Shown here: positions 41,029-53,400 of the stretch, one piece after another
Layout of the letters: the number at the start of each line of letters is the position of its first letter
How positions within the stretch are numbered: position 1 is the first letter of the stretch
Assembly: GCA_032622095.1 (NCBI GenBank)
Contig: CP136068.1
Coordinates: forward strand, 50,586,443-50,650,442
Origin: Siphonodentalium dalli
Lineage: Eukaryota > Mollusca > Scaphopoda > Gadilida > Siphonodentaliidae
Direction of reading: 5' to 3'
DNA length: 64,000 bases
Notes under the pieces: generated by a model
Database searches by the model: none
Told to the model about the DNA's origin: nothing
What the model saw: the letters and a program-made list of their open reading frames with translations, nothing else
Translations under genes and position numbers: made by a program

Positions 41029-41086
41029 TCTTTAAAAATATACGCTCTTTAAAAATACGCTCTTTAAAAATACGCTGTTTAAAAAA
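41029..41086. repeat. 17-bp tandem repeat, 3-4 copies
   Basis: Unit CTCTTTAAAAATACG repeated with small length changes, followed by short CCCACAAGT-containing repeats to about 41195. Confidence 0.8.
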
Positions 41087-41519
41087 TCGTCAGTTGTGGG
41101 TTGCACCCCACAAGTTACTCAAACAAAAGATCGCATCCCACAAGTATTCAAAGGTATGTGCGGTCAACCCACAAGTGCGTGTGCCCGCCATACATTATGG
41201 GTCCCTACATTGTGTAATCAAATCCTCCCACAGTTTCGAATTCAGAGAATTGTAACTTTAGGATATTGTTACTCATATATTGCTAAAGTGCAACATGTAG
41301 ATGTATATGGACGATAGAGTTATTCCCCTTTATTGACTCAGAAAATTCTTTACCATTTTAATTTTAGAATGATTTTTACCAAAGTTCAATTTTGTTTTTG
41401 CTTCGAAAAAGCCAATCTCCCACAAAAAAAACATCTGTTTCGGTTGACATGATATTGGTCGGCGATCTTTTATTTAAATCACAGATCAACATCATCTTAT
41501 ATTTCGACTTAATCACATT

Positions 41520-41640
41520 CAACGTCATCGACGTCATCATCATCACCATCATCATCATCTGGAGCTGCATCATCACAATCACTATCATCATCATCATCAT
41601 GCATCATCACGCAGCATCATCATCACCATTATCATCAGCA
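41520..41640. repeat. (ATC)n/(CAT)n microsatellite
   Basis: Interrupted run of ATC/CAT triplets over about 120 bp. It creates artificial Met/Ile-rich frames on both strands. Confidence 0.9.
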
Positions 41641-42379
41641 GTATTATGATAATGACCACCGTACAGTTAATGATGTCGTTGAGATGGGGTTGGGGTCTGG
41701 TCTGGTTATTCGTTGAAATAATTTTCTTCTGTTGGAAATCCTATGCAAATCTGAGTGGGCAACATCTGAGAATGTCAAACAGGAAAATATGATGAGAGTG
41801 TTCAGAATTTAAAGTTCTGGCCAATATTTATTGAAAATAGTACAATTTTAGACCAAGAACTGAACTTTATTTCCACACAAACTGTCGGACCAACTTGCAT
41901 CCACATATACCCCATGGAACGCAGCAAACTCAAACAAAACTCTAAAATATAATTTACTTCAATATTGATTTTGTTTGGTTTGTTTTGGTTTATCGTTAGT
42001 TCAGTCGCTATGCCATAATAGTCAGTTTGCATGTGGAAGGAAATACCGCCATGATGGCTTAATTACAGCGGGAATTCACACCGCTGCACGCACGTGGAAA
42101 CCACCGACATACGCTAATCATGCTTCCTTTCATGTGCGATGATCACAAATACGCTATAATCGTGATTAGAACCAGCTTTCCGGGGACTCAGTGGCTTAAT
42201 ATGATGATCTTATATAACATAACAATTATTAGCGTAAAGCATCATGGAAGGCAGTAAGAAAAACAATAGACACAACAAGCAATTTACAAAACATTGATAT
42301 TATATGGGTTATTTCTTTGACTATACCTATATATATCTATATTTGCGAACGTCTGTCTGTCTGTGTTCTATATAATTCA
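41641..42379. other. Intergenic with a possible SINE fragment
   Basis: At 42160-42200 the minus strand contains GCTGGTTCTAATCACGATTA, resembling the B-box region of the SINE at 40.2 kb. Otherwise nothing recognised. Confidence 0.4.
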
Positions 42380-43460
42380 GAGGGGACCATCTAGATGGCA
42401 CCAAAGGTGTCTATTAGGGGTAACTTTTTGCGAGAAAGATAAAGATGCGGGTTAGAATTTTCTAAAGTGACGCCGTTGTTGTCAGGGGCAGAAAAGGGGA
42501 GGGGAAGAACAAAAAATTGTCGCAGATTGCCACGAAACTTTTATATAATCATTCACATGATATGATGGATCTAATGGTGTGGCTTAATTATGTCAAAAGT
42601 GGCGCCGTTCGCTGCATATATACAAGGAATCCAATTGTATGATTTAAAGACGCAAAATTGCTGTATGAAAGATTGTGGGGGAGGGGAACTAAATTTGATA
42701 ATAATGGGTTTAGTCGCCGATTGCCACCACACTTAAACAATATCATCCCCATGGTATGAGGAGTCTAATTGTGTGGCTTAAATCTGTCAAAAATGACGTC
42801 ATTCGAGTCAGGGGCGCACTGAAAGGCAGAGGGGCACGCAATATTTTTAGTGCCAATTTCCATTGAAGTTATGAAGTTATGAGTCTAATCGATTTAAAGA
42901 CGCCATATTGGTGATGTTTGTGTGAGAGATGGGGTGGGCATTAAATTCGATCAAAATTTGTTTAGTCGCCGATTAGCACCAAACTTATAAATAATAATTT
43001 CCATTATATCAGGGATCTAATTGTGTGGCTTAATGCTGTCACATGTGCGGCCATTCGAGTCAGGGATGCATAGAGGGTGAGAGGGACACACACACAAATT
43101 AACAATATGTTCAGCGCCGATTTCTACCAGATTGATACATATTCTCCGTGGTACGAGGAACCTAATCGTGTGGTTTAGATACGCCAAATTGGTGCCGTTT
43201 GGGTGAGAGATATGGGTCCCTAAACTCGCCAATTTTCACAAATTATATATATATATGCATTTCCATAATGAGTCTTATGTGTGTGGTTTAATGATGACAA
43301 ACTTGGCGCCGCTTCAGTCTGAAATAGGGACGGTAGGGTCACTAAAACTGATAAAAACTATGTTTAGTGCCAATTACCATCAAATTCATGCACGTTCTTC
43401 TCAAATGATACGAGAAATCAAATCGTGTGTGTTAACAACATATAATGAGCTAACAAAATA
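42380..43460. repeat. Degenerate tandem array, about 125-bp unit, 8-9 copies
   Basis: Each unit carries a TCTAATTGTGTGGCTTAA block (at about 42571, 42762, 43014, 43161 and 43270 in variants), then GTCAAAAGTGGCGCCGTTCG and a GAGAGG-rich stretch, then TTTAGTCGCCGATTGCCACC and an A-rich joint. Adjacent units differ by 20-30%. Two alternating forms (GTGTGGCTTAA and ATCGATTTAAAGACGCC) suggest a dimeric higher-order unit. Confidence 0.7.
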
Positions 43461-43779
43461 GATACATAGAAGAATGCATTAAACGTGTATTTATCATTTT
43501 ATTTAAGAGATACACAAATTCTTGCAAACTGAGAGACCTCGAACCGTCAGAGGATTGCATATTTGAACGGATCATGTATATATTATAACACAATTGAGTC
43601 TGTTCCATTCAATATAGTATCCACACAATTGTTTACAATAAACCACTCGCAATCTCGCCCTGTGTCGGGCACATGTAGCTGATAAACGTGCATAGCAACA
43701 TTTCTTTTAAACTGATAATATTTCGCCAATATATAAAGTTGCATATTTTATAACATAATTCAGGGTTTTCCTTCTTGAT
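43461..43779. other. Short intergenic stretch, nothing recognised
   Basis: AT-rich; no frame or repeat stands out. Confidence 0.4.
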
Positions 43780-43915
43780 GATCAATTTAAATTGTTGAAT
43801 CTCTGTCATATATAGCGCTAAATCCGTTGTATTCCATATTCATTACACATCAAATACGCCCTGCACCTTACCAACTGGGCAATAGCCCCATCCCGCACAT
43901 CGACTTTAATGCCAC
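43780..43915 (-). mobile_element. tRNA-derived SINE fragment
   Basis: Minus strand: A-box-like TTGCCCAGTTGGTAAGGTGC near 43890, followed 50-60 bases later by GACAGAGATTCAACAATT as a degenerate B-box. Confidence 0.45.
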
Positions 43916-44695
43916 GAAAGAATGCTCACAGCGCGCGTGTTTTCGAGTGTGGAGAGATTGATTTCAGCCTTGTATATTGAGATAAAAGATTACACCACAT
44001 GAATACTAGAGTATTGTCTGCTATCTGGGCACTTAAAAGGGACACTTCGCGTGACATGTGGTCGATGATTGTGTGTATAAACCAATTGGCAAAGGTCAAG
44101 GGCGTCTAGCTAATATAAAGCGTGTTGTATTTATAGTACATCTGGGAGTTATAAAACGATTCCAAACACATATGCGACAAGGCCCCATGGGTGGTTATTT
44201 ATCGACTTTTCGACAAGTTTTTACTCATTTATATTATACTCATACCTTTTGTTATCAAACTATGTTATCAGCGTTCATCACCAAAATATAATAATTATGG
44301 TGTGTATACATAGTATATATTGTGTCGAAGCTACATAACTTGGCCGCAAGATTCGTTCTTTATCTTTGCCATTGAGTCACAAAACATACATGTACGTTAC
44401 TCGGGAACCTCACCCGCAAAAGCCAAGAGCATTCAATGAACCTGAAATACAATATTTGACAACCAAATAAATATAACGAACAGCAAAATTTGAATTGTGT
44501 TAATTTGGGTTTTTAGCCTCGTTTCATCCACTTGCCATTTCGTAAGTTTTACTGGTCTTGAGTGGATCGACCGACGCACAGAGGGTAAATTCACAAGGGA
44601 ATCACTCCACACTATGTAAACTGCCGACCCCCGGAAAGCTTACCCACATACATGAATCAAGTTACTTTCCCTTTGCATGGATTACACACATCCGG
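43916..44695. other. Intergenic, nothing recognised
   Basis: No repeat array or domain-bearing frame seen. The frame at 44058-44291 has no support. Confidence 0.4.
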
Positions 44696-44887
44696 GCTTA
44701 TTGGGGTTGAAATCAGTCTAATAATAACCAGACCAAGGTTTAATTACGGTCAACTCTCGTAAGTGGAAAGTAGTGAAAATTAGGTCTAGTTCTAATAAGA
44801 ATGGGTTGAAACCAGATAAACCATATGAAAGACGTCTCTTGTTGGCCTCGTGCACCATGCACTTTAACAACTGAGCCACCGGGGCTA
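44696..44887 (-). mobile_element. tRNA-derived SINE
   Basis: On the minus strand it starts CCCCGGTGGCTCAGTTGTTA AAGTGCATGG (A-box) and has CTGGTTTCAACCCATTC (B-box) about 55 bases on, then a unique body ending near AAGCCCGGATGTGTGTAATC, which resembles the body of the 40.2-kb SINE. It has lost a tRNA fold and is not a tRNA gene. Confidence 0.65.
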
Positions 44888-44949
44888 TACGTTGGCACCA
44901 TTTGTTATATACCAGAAAAGAATATCGTCCTTTCAAATTATAAACGCCG

Positions 44950-45252
44950 GTACAACCTGTTGTATTGTACTATAAAGACTGTGTACAGGGCTCAAAATAC
45001 ATTTAATTTTACGAGAATCAAATGCTGAATCATGTTAGTCATAAAGTCACTGCAAATTGTCAAGTTTTGTGAGAATCATTACGGGAATCGATTTGGTGAT
45101 TCTCGTCGAATCTTGAAGCCTGGTGTAATGTGTGATTAAATACGGTACAACCTGTTGTATTGTACTATAAAGACTGTGTAATGTGTGATTAAATACGGTA
45201 CAACCTGCTGTATTGTACTAAAGACTGTGTTGTGTGTGATTAAATACACAGG
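44950..45252. repeat. About 56-bp tandem repeat with a detached copy
   Basis: Two and a half copies at 45128-45252 with TAATGTGTGATTAAATACGG and TACAACCTGTTGTATTGTAC, and a further copy of the second block at 44952-44990. TACAACCTGTTGTA is palindromic. Confidence 0.8.
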
Positions 45253-45879
45253 TGAGACACTTCATAACAATTAGAACATTCTGAGTGTTCTAACCACCAT
45301 AGTTCATTTCTTTCAAAGTTTCGTAACCAAATACAATATGGGCGGCGAACAAGTTATATCGTGCGTAAGATCGTCAACGGAAGGCAATGGCAATCACTGT
45401 CATCATCCATCTCCATTGTGTTCATTTATACACCCTACAGAGGGTTGGAATTTTCAAACTGGTACATTCAAACTATCAAACTGTTGGAAATTTACAACCT
45501 ATACCATATATATTTCGTCTGAAATTCTCAGCATGAATATTTCAACTATTGCCAAAATTTCGGCCCATTCTCCTGTCGCAACGTCCCTGCAGATAGGTCG
45601 AAAACGTTCATTCACGCCACCCCGTGCTTTCATCCTTTCTGTACTAAATGGATTTTCCCGGTTATAAAAGTATGGTATGTTTATTTCATCTAGAGGGGTT
45701 TTCATAAACATATGCAGCCGACAGATAACACAAGTACAGAAGGAATCCTATATGTATTGGAGGGAAATGTTCTGATAATAAGTTCAACGGTCATTTGTTT
45801 AAATTATTATCTGAACATTACCTATAAGGGAACTACTCGTCACTGAGTATTTAGTATAAAATGATTAAATATTTCTATG
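45253..45879. other. Intergenic, nothing recognised
   Basis: Includes a TTGGAAATTTACAAC motif of the 39-kb repeat family (45485) and a CTACTCGTCACTGAGTA motif (45833) also seen near 18.7, 19.5 and 49.8 kb. Confidence 0.4.
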
Positions 45880-46269
45880 AACATATGTTACTTGACAAAT
45901 TAAATAAGTCGCTCTTCAAAAGCTTTCGGCCTTAGGCCTTCTTCAGTTGATATTATTCAGACAAAATCACATGATGGCATTCAGATAAACATACAAATAA
46001 CAATGGCGGATATTTCGCAACGACGTTCAAGGTATTTCGTCAGAGAACGTCAACACCAAGCAACGCTATTGCAGCATAGACATCCAGAAGTTGGCGCCAT
46101 TTCCTCTAGCGTTGAAACCGTGACCAGTCCGGGTTTTCAACTTAGCTATCCAACGGTCTTCACGTATCAGTCTCAGCAGTTTGTTCCCATTAACCTTTTC
46201 TAAAACCGATACCCTTATGTTGTCAATGGAATATCCCGGTTGATTGAAATGTTCATAGGCCGGCTTATC
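45880..46269 (-). mobile_element. Penelope-like element fragment: GIY-YIG end plus 3' motif
   Basis: On the minus strand a frame from 46269 to the stop at 46066 reads YEHFNQPGYSIDNIRVSVLE then REDRWIAKLKTRTGHGFN. This is the pattern (HFN.PGHS..D; R...WI.KL.T..P.GLN) of the C terminus of GIY-YIG endonuclease regions in Penelope-like retroelements. After the stop comes CTGAAGAAGGCCTAAGGCCG AAAG (minus strand of 45923-45946), a motif common at the 3' ends of such elements. The reverse transcriptase is absent, so the copy is dead. The plus frame at 46003-46203 is a shadow. Confidence 0.75.
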
Positions 46270-46473
46270 GTCTATGTTACTTGATTCAGCTAATTATAAT
46301 TGAACAGACATACACTATAAATAAATGGATCTCCACGGGTCTTTTTCTGATTTATTCATTTATAGAATGTTATAGTCTATTGGTGCTTAAAGTGAAACGT
46401 GTCGTCGGATCTAAACATAACTACTTTTACAACAAGTTTGTTACATTTCACTGTTTCAGAACTGTTTATATCG

Positions 46474-46491
46474 ATGGAGACACGTGATTGA
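46474..46491 (+). promoter_or_regulatory. Five-codon upstream open reading frame
   Basis: ATG GAG ACA CGT GAT TGA ends three bases before the main ATG at 46494, in a different frame. An acceptor-like CACTGTTTCAG ends at 46459, so this may be the 5' end of an exon preceded by an untranslated exon. Such a uORF could lower translation of the main frame (inference). Confidence 0.4.
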
Positions 46492-46493
46492 CA

Positions 46494-47402
46494 ATGGCGA
46501 AGGAAGAAATAAAGCTTCCACCTATCACCAACAATGCATCAAAGAAAGATAAGGACGCGAAAAAACGCAACACAACGCTGCTTCCTGGCGTGGAAAGCAA
46601 AGAGGAACGCGAAGCACGCGAGAGGCATGACAGGGAGCTCGAGAGAGAAAAGTTCGTAGAGAAGGCAGACAAAGATAAACGAGAAAAGAAAGAAAAAGAA
46701 TTGAGAGAAAGACAGGAACGAAGAAAGGGTGAGAAGAAGAAAGTTAAGAAAGAAAAGAAACAGAAAACAACTCAAGAGAGTAAAGAGGCCGAGAAACATG
46801 CCGAAAAGAATACTAGCCCAAAATCTGAACCTAAACAGGTAGTTAGAAAAAGGAGTGGAGAAACGAAGACAGAGAAGCAAGTTGATCAAACGAAACCTGC
46901 TGACAAGAAATCCAGCCCAAAATATGAACCAAAACAAATAGTTAGAAAAAAGAGCGGAGAGACGAAACGAAACTCTCCTGCCAAGAATGTGGATAAAACG
47001 CCGGAGAAGGTCAATAAGCCGACAGAAAACAAAGAAGAGGAGTCGGAGCCAGATCCAGAATCTCGATCTGTGAATGATGATAACGAGTATACGGATGTGA
47101 GTGATAACGAGAGGGATGAGGCCGGGTCTCGGAGCCCCGGTCGAGATAGGAGGTCTTCCGTGCGCAGATCAGGGCGTGGTCCGCGACTCCTCGTCACCCC
47201 GAAAACCCCCAGGACAATTCTTCATAATAAGCTTTATATGGCTCGGACTTATAATGCTTATAAACCGTCGCTACCGAGTTTAACTCTTACTTCAAGGATT
47301 GTGCCCTCTGCCAAACGGCGACGGAAAGCTAATAAAGATAACGAGTTAGTTCCCTTGTCAAAGACAGAGGACGCATCAGAAGCCGAAAAAAGGAGGAAAA
47401 AG
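46494..47402 (+). CDS. Coiled-coil gene exon 1 (303 residues)
   Basis: ATG at 46494 in AACAATGG context, donor AAAAAG|GTACGT after 47402. It opens MAKEEIKLPPITNN, followed by a highly charged helical region (about residues 40-110, EREKFVEKADKDKREKKEKE type). A duplicated block follows (SPKSEPKQVVRKRSGETK and SPKYEPKQIVRKKSGETK, about 34 residues apart), then an acidic Ser-rich part (SEPDPESRSVNDDNEYTDVS) and a basic end with RTILHNKLYMARTYNAYKPS. Read-through past the donor reaches a stop at 47501 after unrelated sequence, which supports the splice. A minus-strand frame across it is a shadow. Confidence 0.88.
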
Positions 47403-50400
47403 GTACGTATCTCGAGTCACGTTTTGATTTTGATATTATTGTTACAGGACCAAAGTAGAGATGTGGTCTTTGTGGATTATGAAGCCTATACTTTTATTTA
47501 AAGATGTGTTCAGGGATATATTCCGAAACATATTTACTTTGTATATAGATTCTAGTATATAAAATAACATAGAATAAGAAGAGTTACGAGAAAGACACTG
47601 TTTCATTTGAATTATCTAAGGGATCTATTTCATATAGTTTCAATGTTTAGAGGGACACACTAAAAATTATTGTTCAAATAATAAACTGATATTTTTTTTA
47701 TATTTATAGATCTGGTATCATATTTGGTTTTCAACATAACAATGCAGAACTCGAAGTTAAATGTTTTAAGTTCTACGTTGTTGTTGTTGTTGTTGTTGTT
47801 GTAACTGGTGGTCTGGGTCCATGAATACATGTTTAATGTTTTAACAACGAAAATGTTCATTTTAAATATGAAAAATGGGTGTGTCTGAAGGTGCGTTCTT
47901 GGATGGTTGTTAATTTTGGTGAATGTTAGACCACAAATACATAACAAGACCAAGACTATCTTGACGTCGTGTTCGCAGGCTCGGATTCTCACTCTCCACT
48001 GTTTTCACGAAGAGTGGGAATCATCAAAACCCCGAAGATATGACGTCACGGTACTCCTGGCCTGTTCTTGGTCTGTTCTCAGCGTTCGTATAGCCGAATT
48101 TTATTTGTTCTGTCGTCTACCGTTAAAACACCCTTGGATTCATGCAACGACACCCGCTGACAAGTTGAAAGTTCTTGAAAAACTCTAATCAGTCATATCG
48201 ATCTGTTCAGGAGATTTCTTTACGCGTGTAATTTGTTCTATGTCGTTATTGTTATTATTTAACCATTTACCCAACAAACCGGCCAAAAACGCCCAAATAA
48301 AGCTTCAACAGCCTAAAATATCTTCGGTCTGTCTCAATAACACCATACAAATATGGATATCATTGGAACCGGTTCATTGACCACATTGTGATGGTTACGG
48401 TTATGCCCTGTGCCAATGCATTCTCTTATATATGCGAGTCGACCATAGGTCGCCTCGCATATATAAGAGAATGCATTGGCCTAAAACAAATCTTTTTTTA
48501 ACACTTTTTACCATTTTTCTTACATTCTTTAACAATTTTATAATTTTTTCTTACATTTTTTTAAATTTTTATAATATTTTTCTACATTCTTTGCCAATTT
48601 TATCATTTTTAATATGTGTTAAGCCAAATCATTATCTTATATATGCGAGGCGACCTATGGTCGACTCGCATATATAAGAGAATGCATTGGCACAGGGCCG
48701 TTCTGTTGGGTAATATCGACTATAATGAATCATTGCCGATATATATGCACAGCTTCCATCCTGTACTATATAGGTGAGCCACCAGCTTCTAACACAAAAG
48801 ACGTGGCATTTAATCTAGACAAATTGTAAATCAATAAAACGCTTAACATTCTATCGGGCCACACCATACAGCATATAAGACGATTTTACAATACAAGATG
48901 TATGATTCTGTAAATACCTGTCTGTTCGATTGTATTGACCTGGAAAAGCTGTGTAGTATATCGACAATAGGCCCTATAATTTATTAAGTAATTGGCAGAT
49001 ATACATCTAGAGCGTGATTATCATTGTAACACATGCGTCTAAGACGTTGCAACGTGTCACCACCATGATACCTTATAGTTCACATGCACAATAACGGTCG
49101 GTTGACCAGTTAACGTGTCACCACCATGATACCTTATAGTTCACATGCACAATAACGGTCGGTTGACCAGTTAACGTGTCACCACCATGATACCTTATAG
49201 TTCACATGCACTTAACAGTTAATAGGCATGCTCTGTTTTCGGTATGTCAACTTATACTCACGAAAGAGATGAAATCAGCGACGATAAACGAGTCTTCAAA
49301 GACGTTATATATACTTTTTGTAGATGTGATAATATATATTGACTATCATTTTATACACACGTACATGTATATCCATATGAATTCGAATTGGTGTTGTTAT
49401 GACTTAGCGTTAGGTAGTACATTGCGATATACAGTGACACAAGATATTTGTCGTAATAGCTCGTTCTAGTTTTCGCATCAGTTTGATTCTTATTTGCAGA
49501 ACAAAGAAAAAAGAACAAATAGGGTAAGATCGGTAATCCCTGACGTAATCCGACATCCATTAGACTAACCAATGAACGGACATCGACCCGTATACTCAAA
49601 GTCTCAATTATAAAAAAAAACGTGTGACACATGAGCAAATTTGACATAATAGGTAACCCTTTATTTATTGAATGGAATCTCCCATTGCATTATAAATATG
49701 TACATGGGAATTGTCTATTATTCACATGGATATAGGTATTCATAAAATATATGGAGACGGTATGCAGACTAACAGGATACACGATGAGAAGGGAGATTAT
49801 ACATTAGCGGGAACTGATTATCTGCATAAGGAGCTACTCGTCAATAAGTATGCGGGGAAGGGAATGATTTCATAGAGTTTCCATGCATTCCAAGCATAAC
49901 ACATTTTCTCACTCGTTACACGTTTCTCTTTGTCGATTCCTTGTCAATCTACATGTATCCTATATGAATATATTCTCAACACTTCCAAACGTATTCGTAT
50001 TTCCGTTTGCTACTGCTCCTTTACTCAGATTTCATATGCATGGTATGTATTTACATAATGGAGAAATACGACAGAAGAATGATTATATGCACACCTTGAC
50101 CATATTATTCTTTCAAAGAGAACGAATGGAAATATGTGGAAATAAACACTATGATACATGTATAAGTTTGTTTCCTTTTACCTAAAATTATACATGTATT
50201 TAGTTCTAATTGATACTTTGTTATATATCAGTTATCTGTCGAATGGAACCGCCTGTTTTGGTAAATTGCAATGAACTATCTCAAACTATCTAATGATAAT
50301 TTGATAATTGAAATCATATATATATACCATGGAAACGCATAGTAATTCATCATGCAACCAGATTAAAATGCGTCTTCAAACGACACATGGTTAGAACTAC

Positions 50401-53400
50401 CATTAGGCGTGTTAACACGCAACTAATACATACTGAGTAGAACTGCTTTCTCGGCAAATTATCGTCCGTTTCTAATCATGATGTTTCCTTAATATGTCGA
50501 CACAATTTAAATTCGTCTAGATTTATAATGACCTGTTGACGAACATATTTTGTTATGTTCAATGCAAACAAGTGTTGTAGTGGGACAATATACATAATTT
50601 TCCATGAAAGCAGTTACGCTTATGTATGTACGTGTATATATCTATATTAGACGTTTAACCATAATCCCAAACCAAATTGGTGTTAGTCGTTTATCTTTGT
50701 GTATTGTTACATGATACTTGTTTATGCATGTATATACATGTATATACATTTATAGTTATTTATATATATATCAATATTTGCTGAACAACGATAAGTGCGG
50801 GGTGTGGTGAAGGAGAAGATCACTCAATCTTTTCGACCATCCGGGCGCTTCGAGCCCATATACACATTCTCTCGATAAGTGCATGCAGATTGTGGGTACG
50901 TGGGACGGTATGGCACTCAAATCCATACACAATTATTACTATGTATAACCTGACGTAATTGGCTCATCCCATCTCGCTAGAAACCAGAAATCCAAATACA
51001 CGATGCATTGCCTGAGGCAGAAATTTCTAATCGCCTAATCATAAAAATCGACGATTTAGAAGACAACAATAACAATAGCATCACTGGTATGAAATATAGA
51101 CAAAACCATATCAACTTGTTGCAAGTTTATTTGAGGCGTCGTGCTTTCTTTAACGCCTCCAGGTGGGGTGTATTGCCATTTACAAGACTAATTAATATGT
51201 AGAATTTACTTTATACTTTCTCGGGTGATGAACTATTCATGCCGCGCATTGGTACACGAAAATTATTCGGTCATTCGCGCGAGGTGGTATGAAAGTGAAA
51301 ATGGGATATCGAATATTATTTTGTTTAAACATTGTGTAATCCCACTAGAAAGAAGTTAATTATATTTATTGCCAAAATTGTGGGGAGCCATGCTCCCCGA
51401 TGAAATACAATTCCACAATTCGTAACATTGACAATGCAGTTATAATTAACAGAACTTAGTCACAGTTAGTGAATAAATAAGTAATAAATTGAAGGTTACA
51501 CGCATGTTAGATGGGATGTATTATATGTAGAACCTATCAATTCAACTTACTAAAGTAGGTATATAGGAAGGAGTAACATAGTAATATTGCCAGCAATACC
51601 CGACTTCTGAGTATGGTACTATAATATTAATATTACAATCCATGAATTTTTTGAAATTCTGGAAATGGGAATTTGGGTGTATGGGTCAAAATACGAGATT
51701 AGTCGCGATCAAATGTCAAATTTCAAATGAATTGTCAAGAAACAATATACCCTAATTAACCTATTTTTACAACTGTCAAACTCTTAACCAATGGGAAGCG
51801 TCCTACTAGTGACTTGCGCAATGCCTGTCTGGCCGCGATTGGATAATACGGTGGTCGAGGACCCAATCGAATTGGAGGTTCTAGAAGGCCTTAGGAAACT
51901 TCTTCAAAATGTCGGAAACCAAAACAAATCGTTCCTAAATTCCAGTAAGATTTAGTATTTTGAGATTGTAATTCCCAAAATAACCCAATGTTCCCGGAAA
52001 CGAATAATATAAACACAATGCTCGATGTCGAATCCGTTCCGTGACAGCATAATGTTTTGTATCGTTTGCTATATACTGTGATAGCTCATGGAATGAATAC
52101 TTTTTAAACTAAAACTATAACTCTCTCATAATCATCTGCAATTGATGCACCAAAGCAGACAGCTGACAAGCATCGGTCTACTTACTCAACCTTATTTCAC
52201 TGTTTACCGCCGAAAAATATAGTTCCAATATTATTCCATTGAAGACCCCATAAATATGTCGAATTTCCACACAGATTCAAGTTTGATCATGATATATATG
52301 TATAATAATAACAGTATAAGGATCACTCATTCGATTCATGGTGATTTTGAACTATTCCTGCCGCGCATTGGTACACGAAAATTCGCGCGAGATGTTAAGA
52401 AATTGCAAATGAGATATCGAATATTATTTGGTTTAAACATTGTTTATTTCCCATCATATTAATAATTACATGAACAGTTCATATGTGGGGTTGATAAAAT
52501 AATAGAATGACAGAGCTGGGGGATTTATGTATATGATATGTATCTGGTGAGAGGGGCAACAGTAAGCACATGGCTTTTATGGAAGTCTTTCTCCCTTGTG
52601 TCTTTTGGGTGCTGTAAAATGTTTCGAATTTTCATTTGTGCTTTATCGTATAGATTCAGGGCTCGGCTGTAGATAGACATTATAGATCTGTTTGATTTGT
52701 ATAATGATTCAGAGTAAGAAGGTATGGTTGACAGAGAGAAAGAGATATGGGTAGTGAGTAAACGGTTCCAGATAATGTTACCCATAGTCTATTTATGCGG
52801 AATGATTCTGTTTTTCGTTATTGCTTTGAGAATACTGAAACTGACCAGCATGTTTTGTTTAAAGGCACGAATGACCTTCTTTTTAGGTTATAATTTAGAA
52901 ATAGAAGTAACCAAATTATGACAATTTCATCAATAATATTGGAACGGTATTGTATAGTTATAGTTTGTATGCGATATAATCTACAAACACACTTCTTGTG
53001 CGCAAAAAATCAGTTCGATTATGTTATGTTTTCGAGAAAATCACGTTGTTTGATTTATCATCAGATAGTTACGAAGTTACCCGTAGATTTTCGGAAATCG
53101 TCGGCTATTGTCGCGAAACGTTCACATAAACAACAACAATGTGTTCGCACAACATCACAATATACAGGGCTCAAACCTTCGCCAATCTGGTTCATGGCGC
53201 AAAATTCACTATATACGATTTCTCCTTCACGGGATCTATTATAGACCAAAAAGGAAATGGCCATGTAGTGACAAAATGTATAATAAACAGAATAAACAAG
53301 AAAGAAATGATAAAATGAAAAACACACAATCTGCTTATAATGTGGCATACTAATGCATCATATCCTTATTTAGACCACACAACTTACGATATACAACTAA

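Noticed and set aside
41376-41649. Met/Ile-rich frames on both strands
   Set aside because: Produced by the ATC/CAT microsatellite.
44696-44887. tRNA gene
   Set aside because: A- and B-box-like sequences are present, but the stems of a tRNA cloverleaf are not and extra body sequence follows, so it is a SINE.
46003-46203. 66-residue plus frame
   Set aside because: The opposite strand carries the Penelope-like GIY-YIG terminal pattern, which explains the open frame.
46539-47197. Minus-strand frames rich in Phe, Leu and Ser
   Set aside because: Complement of the Lys/Glu-rich codons of the coiled-coil exon 1.
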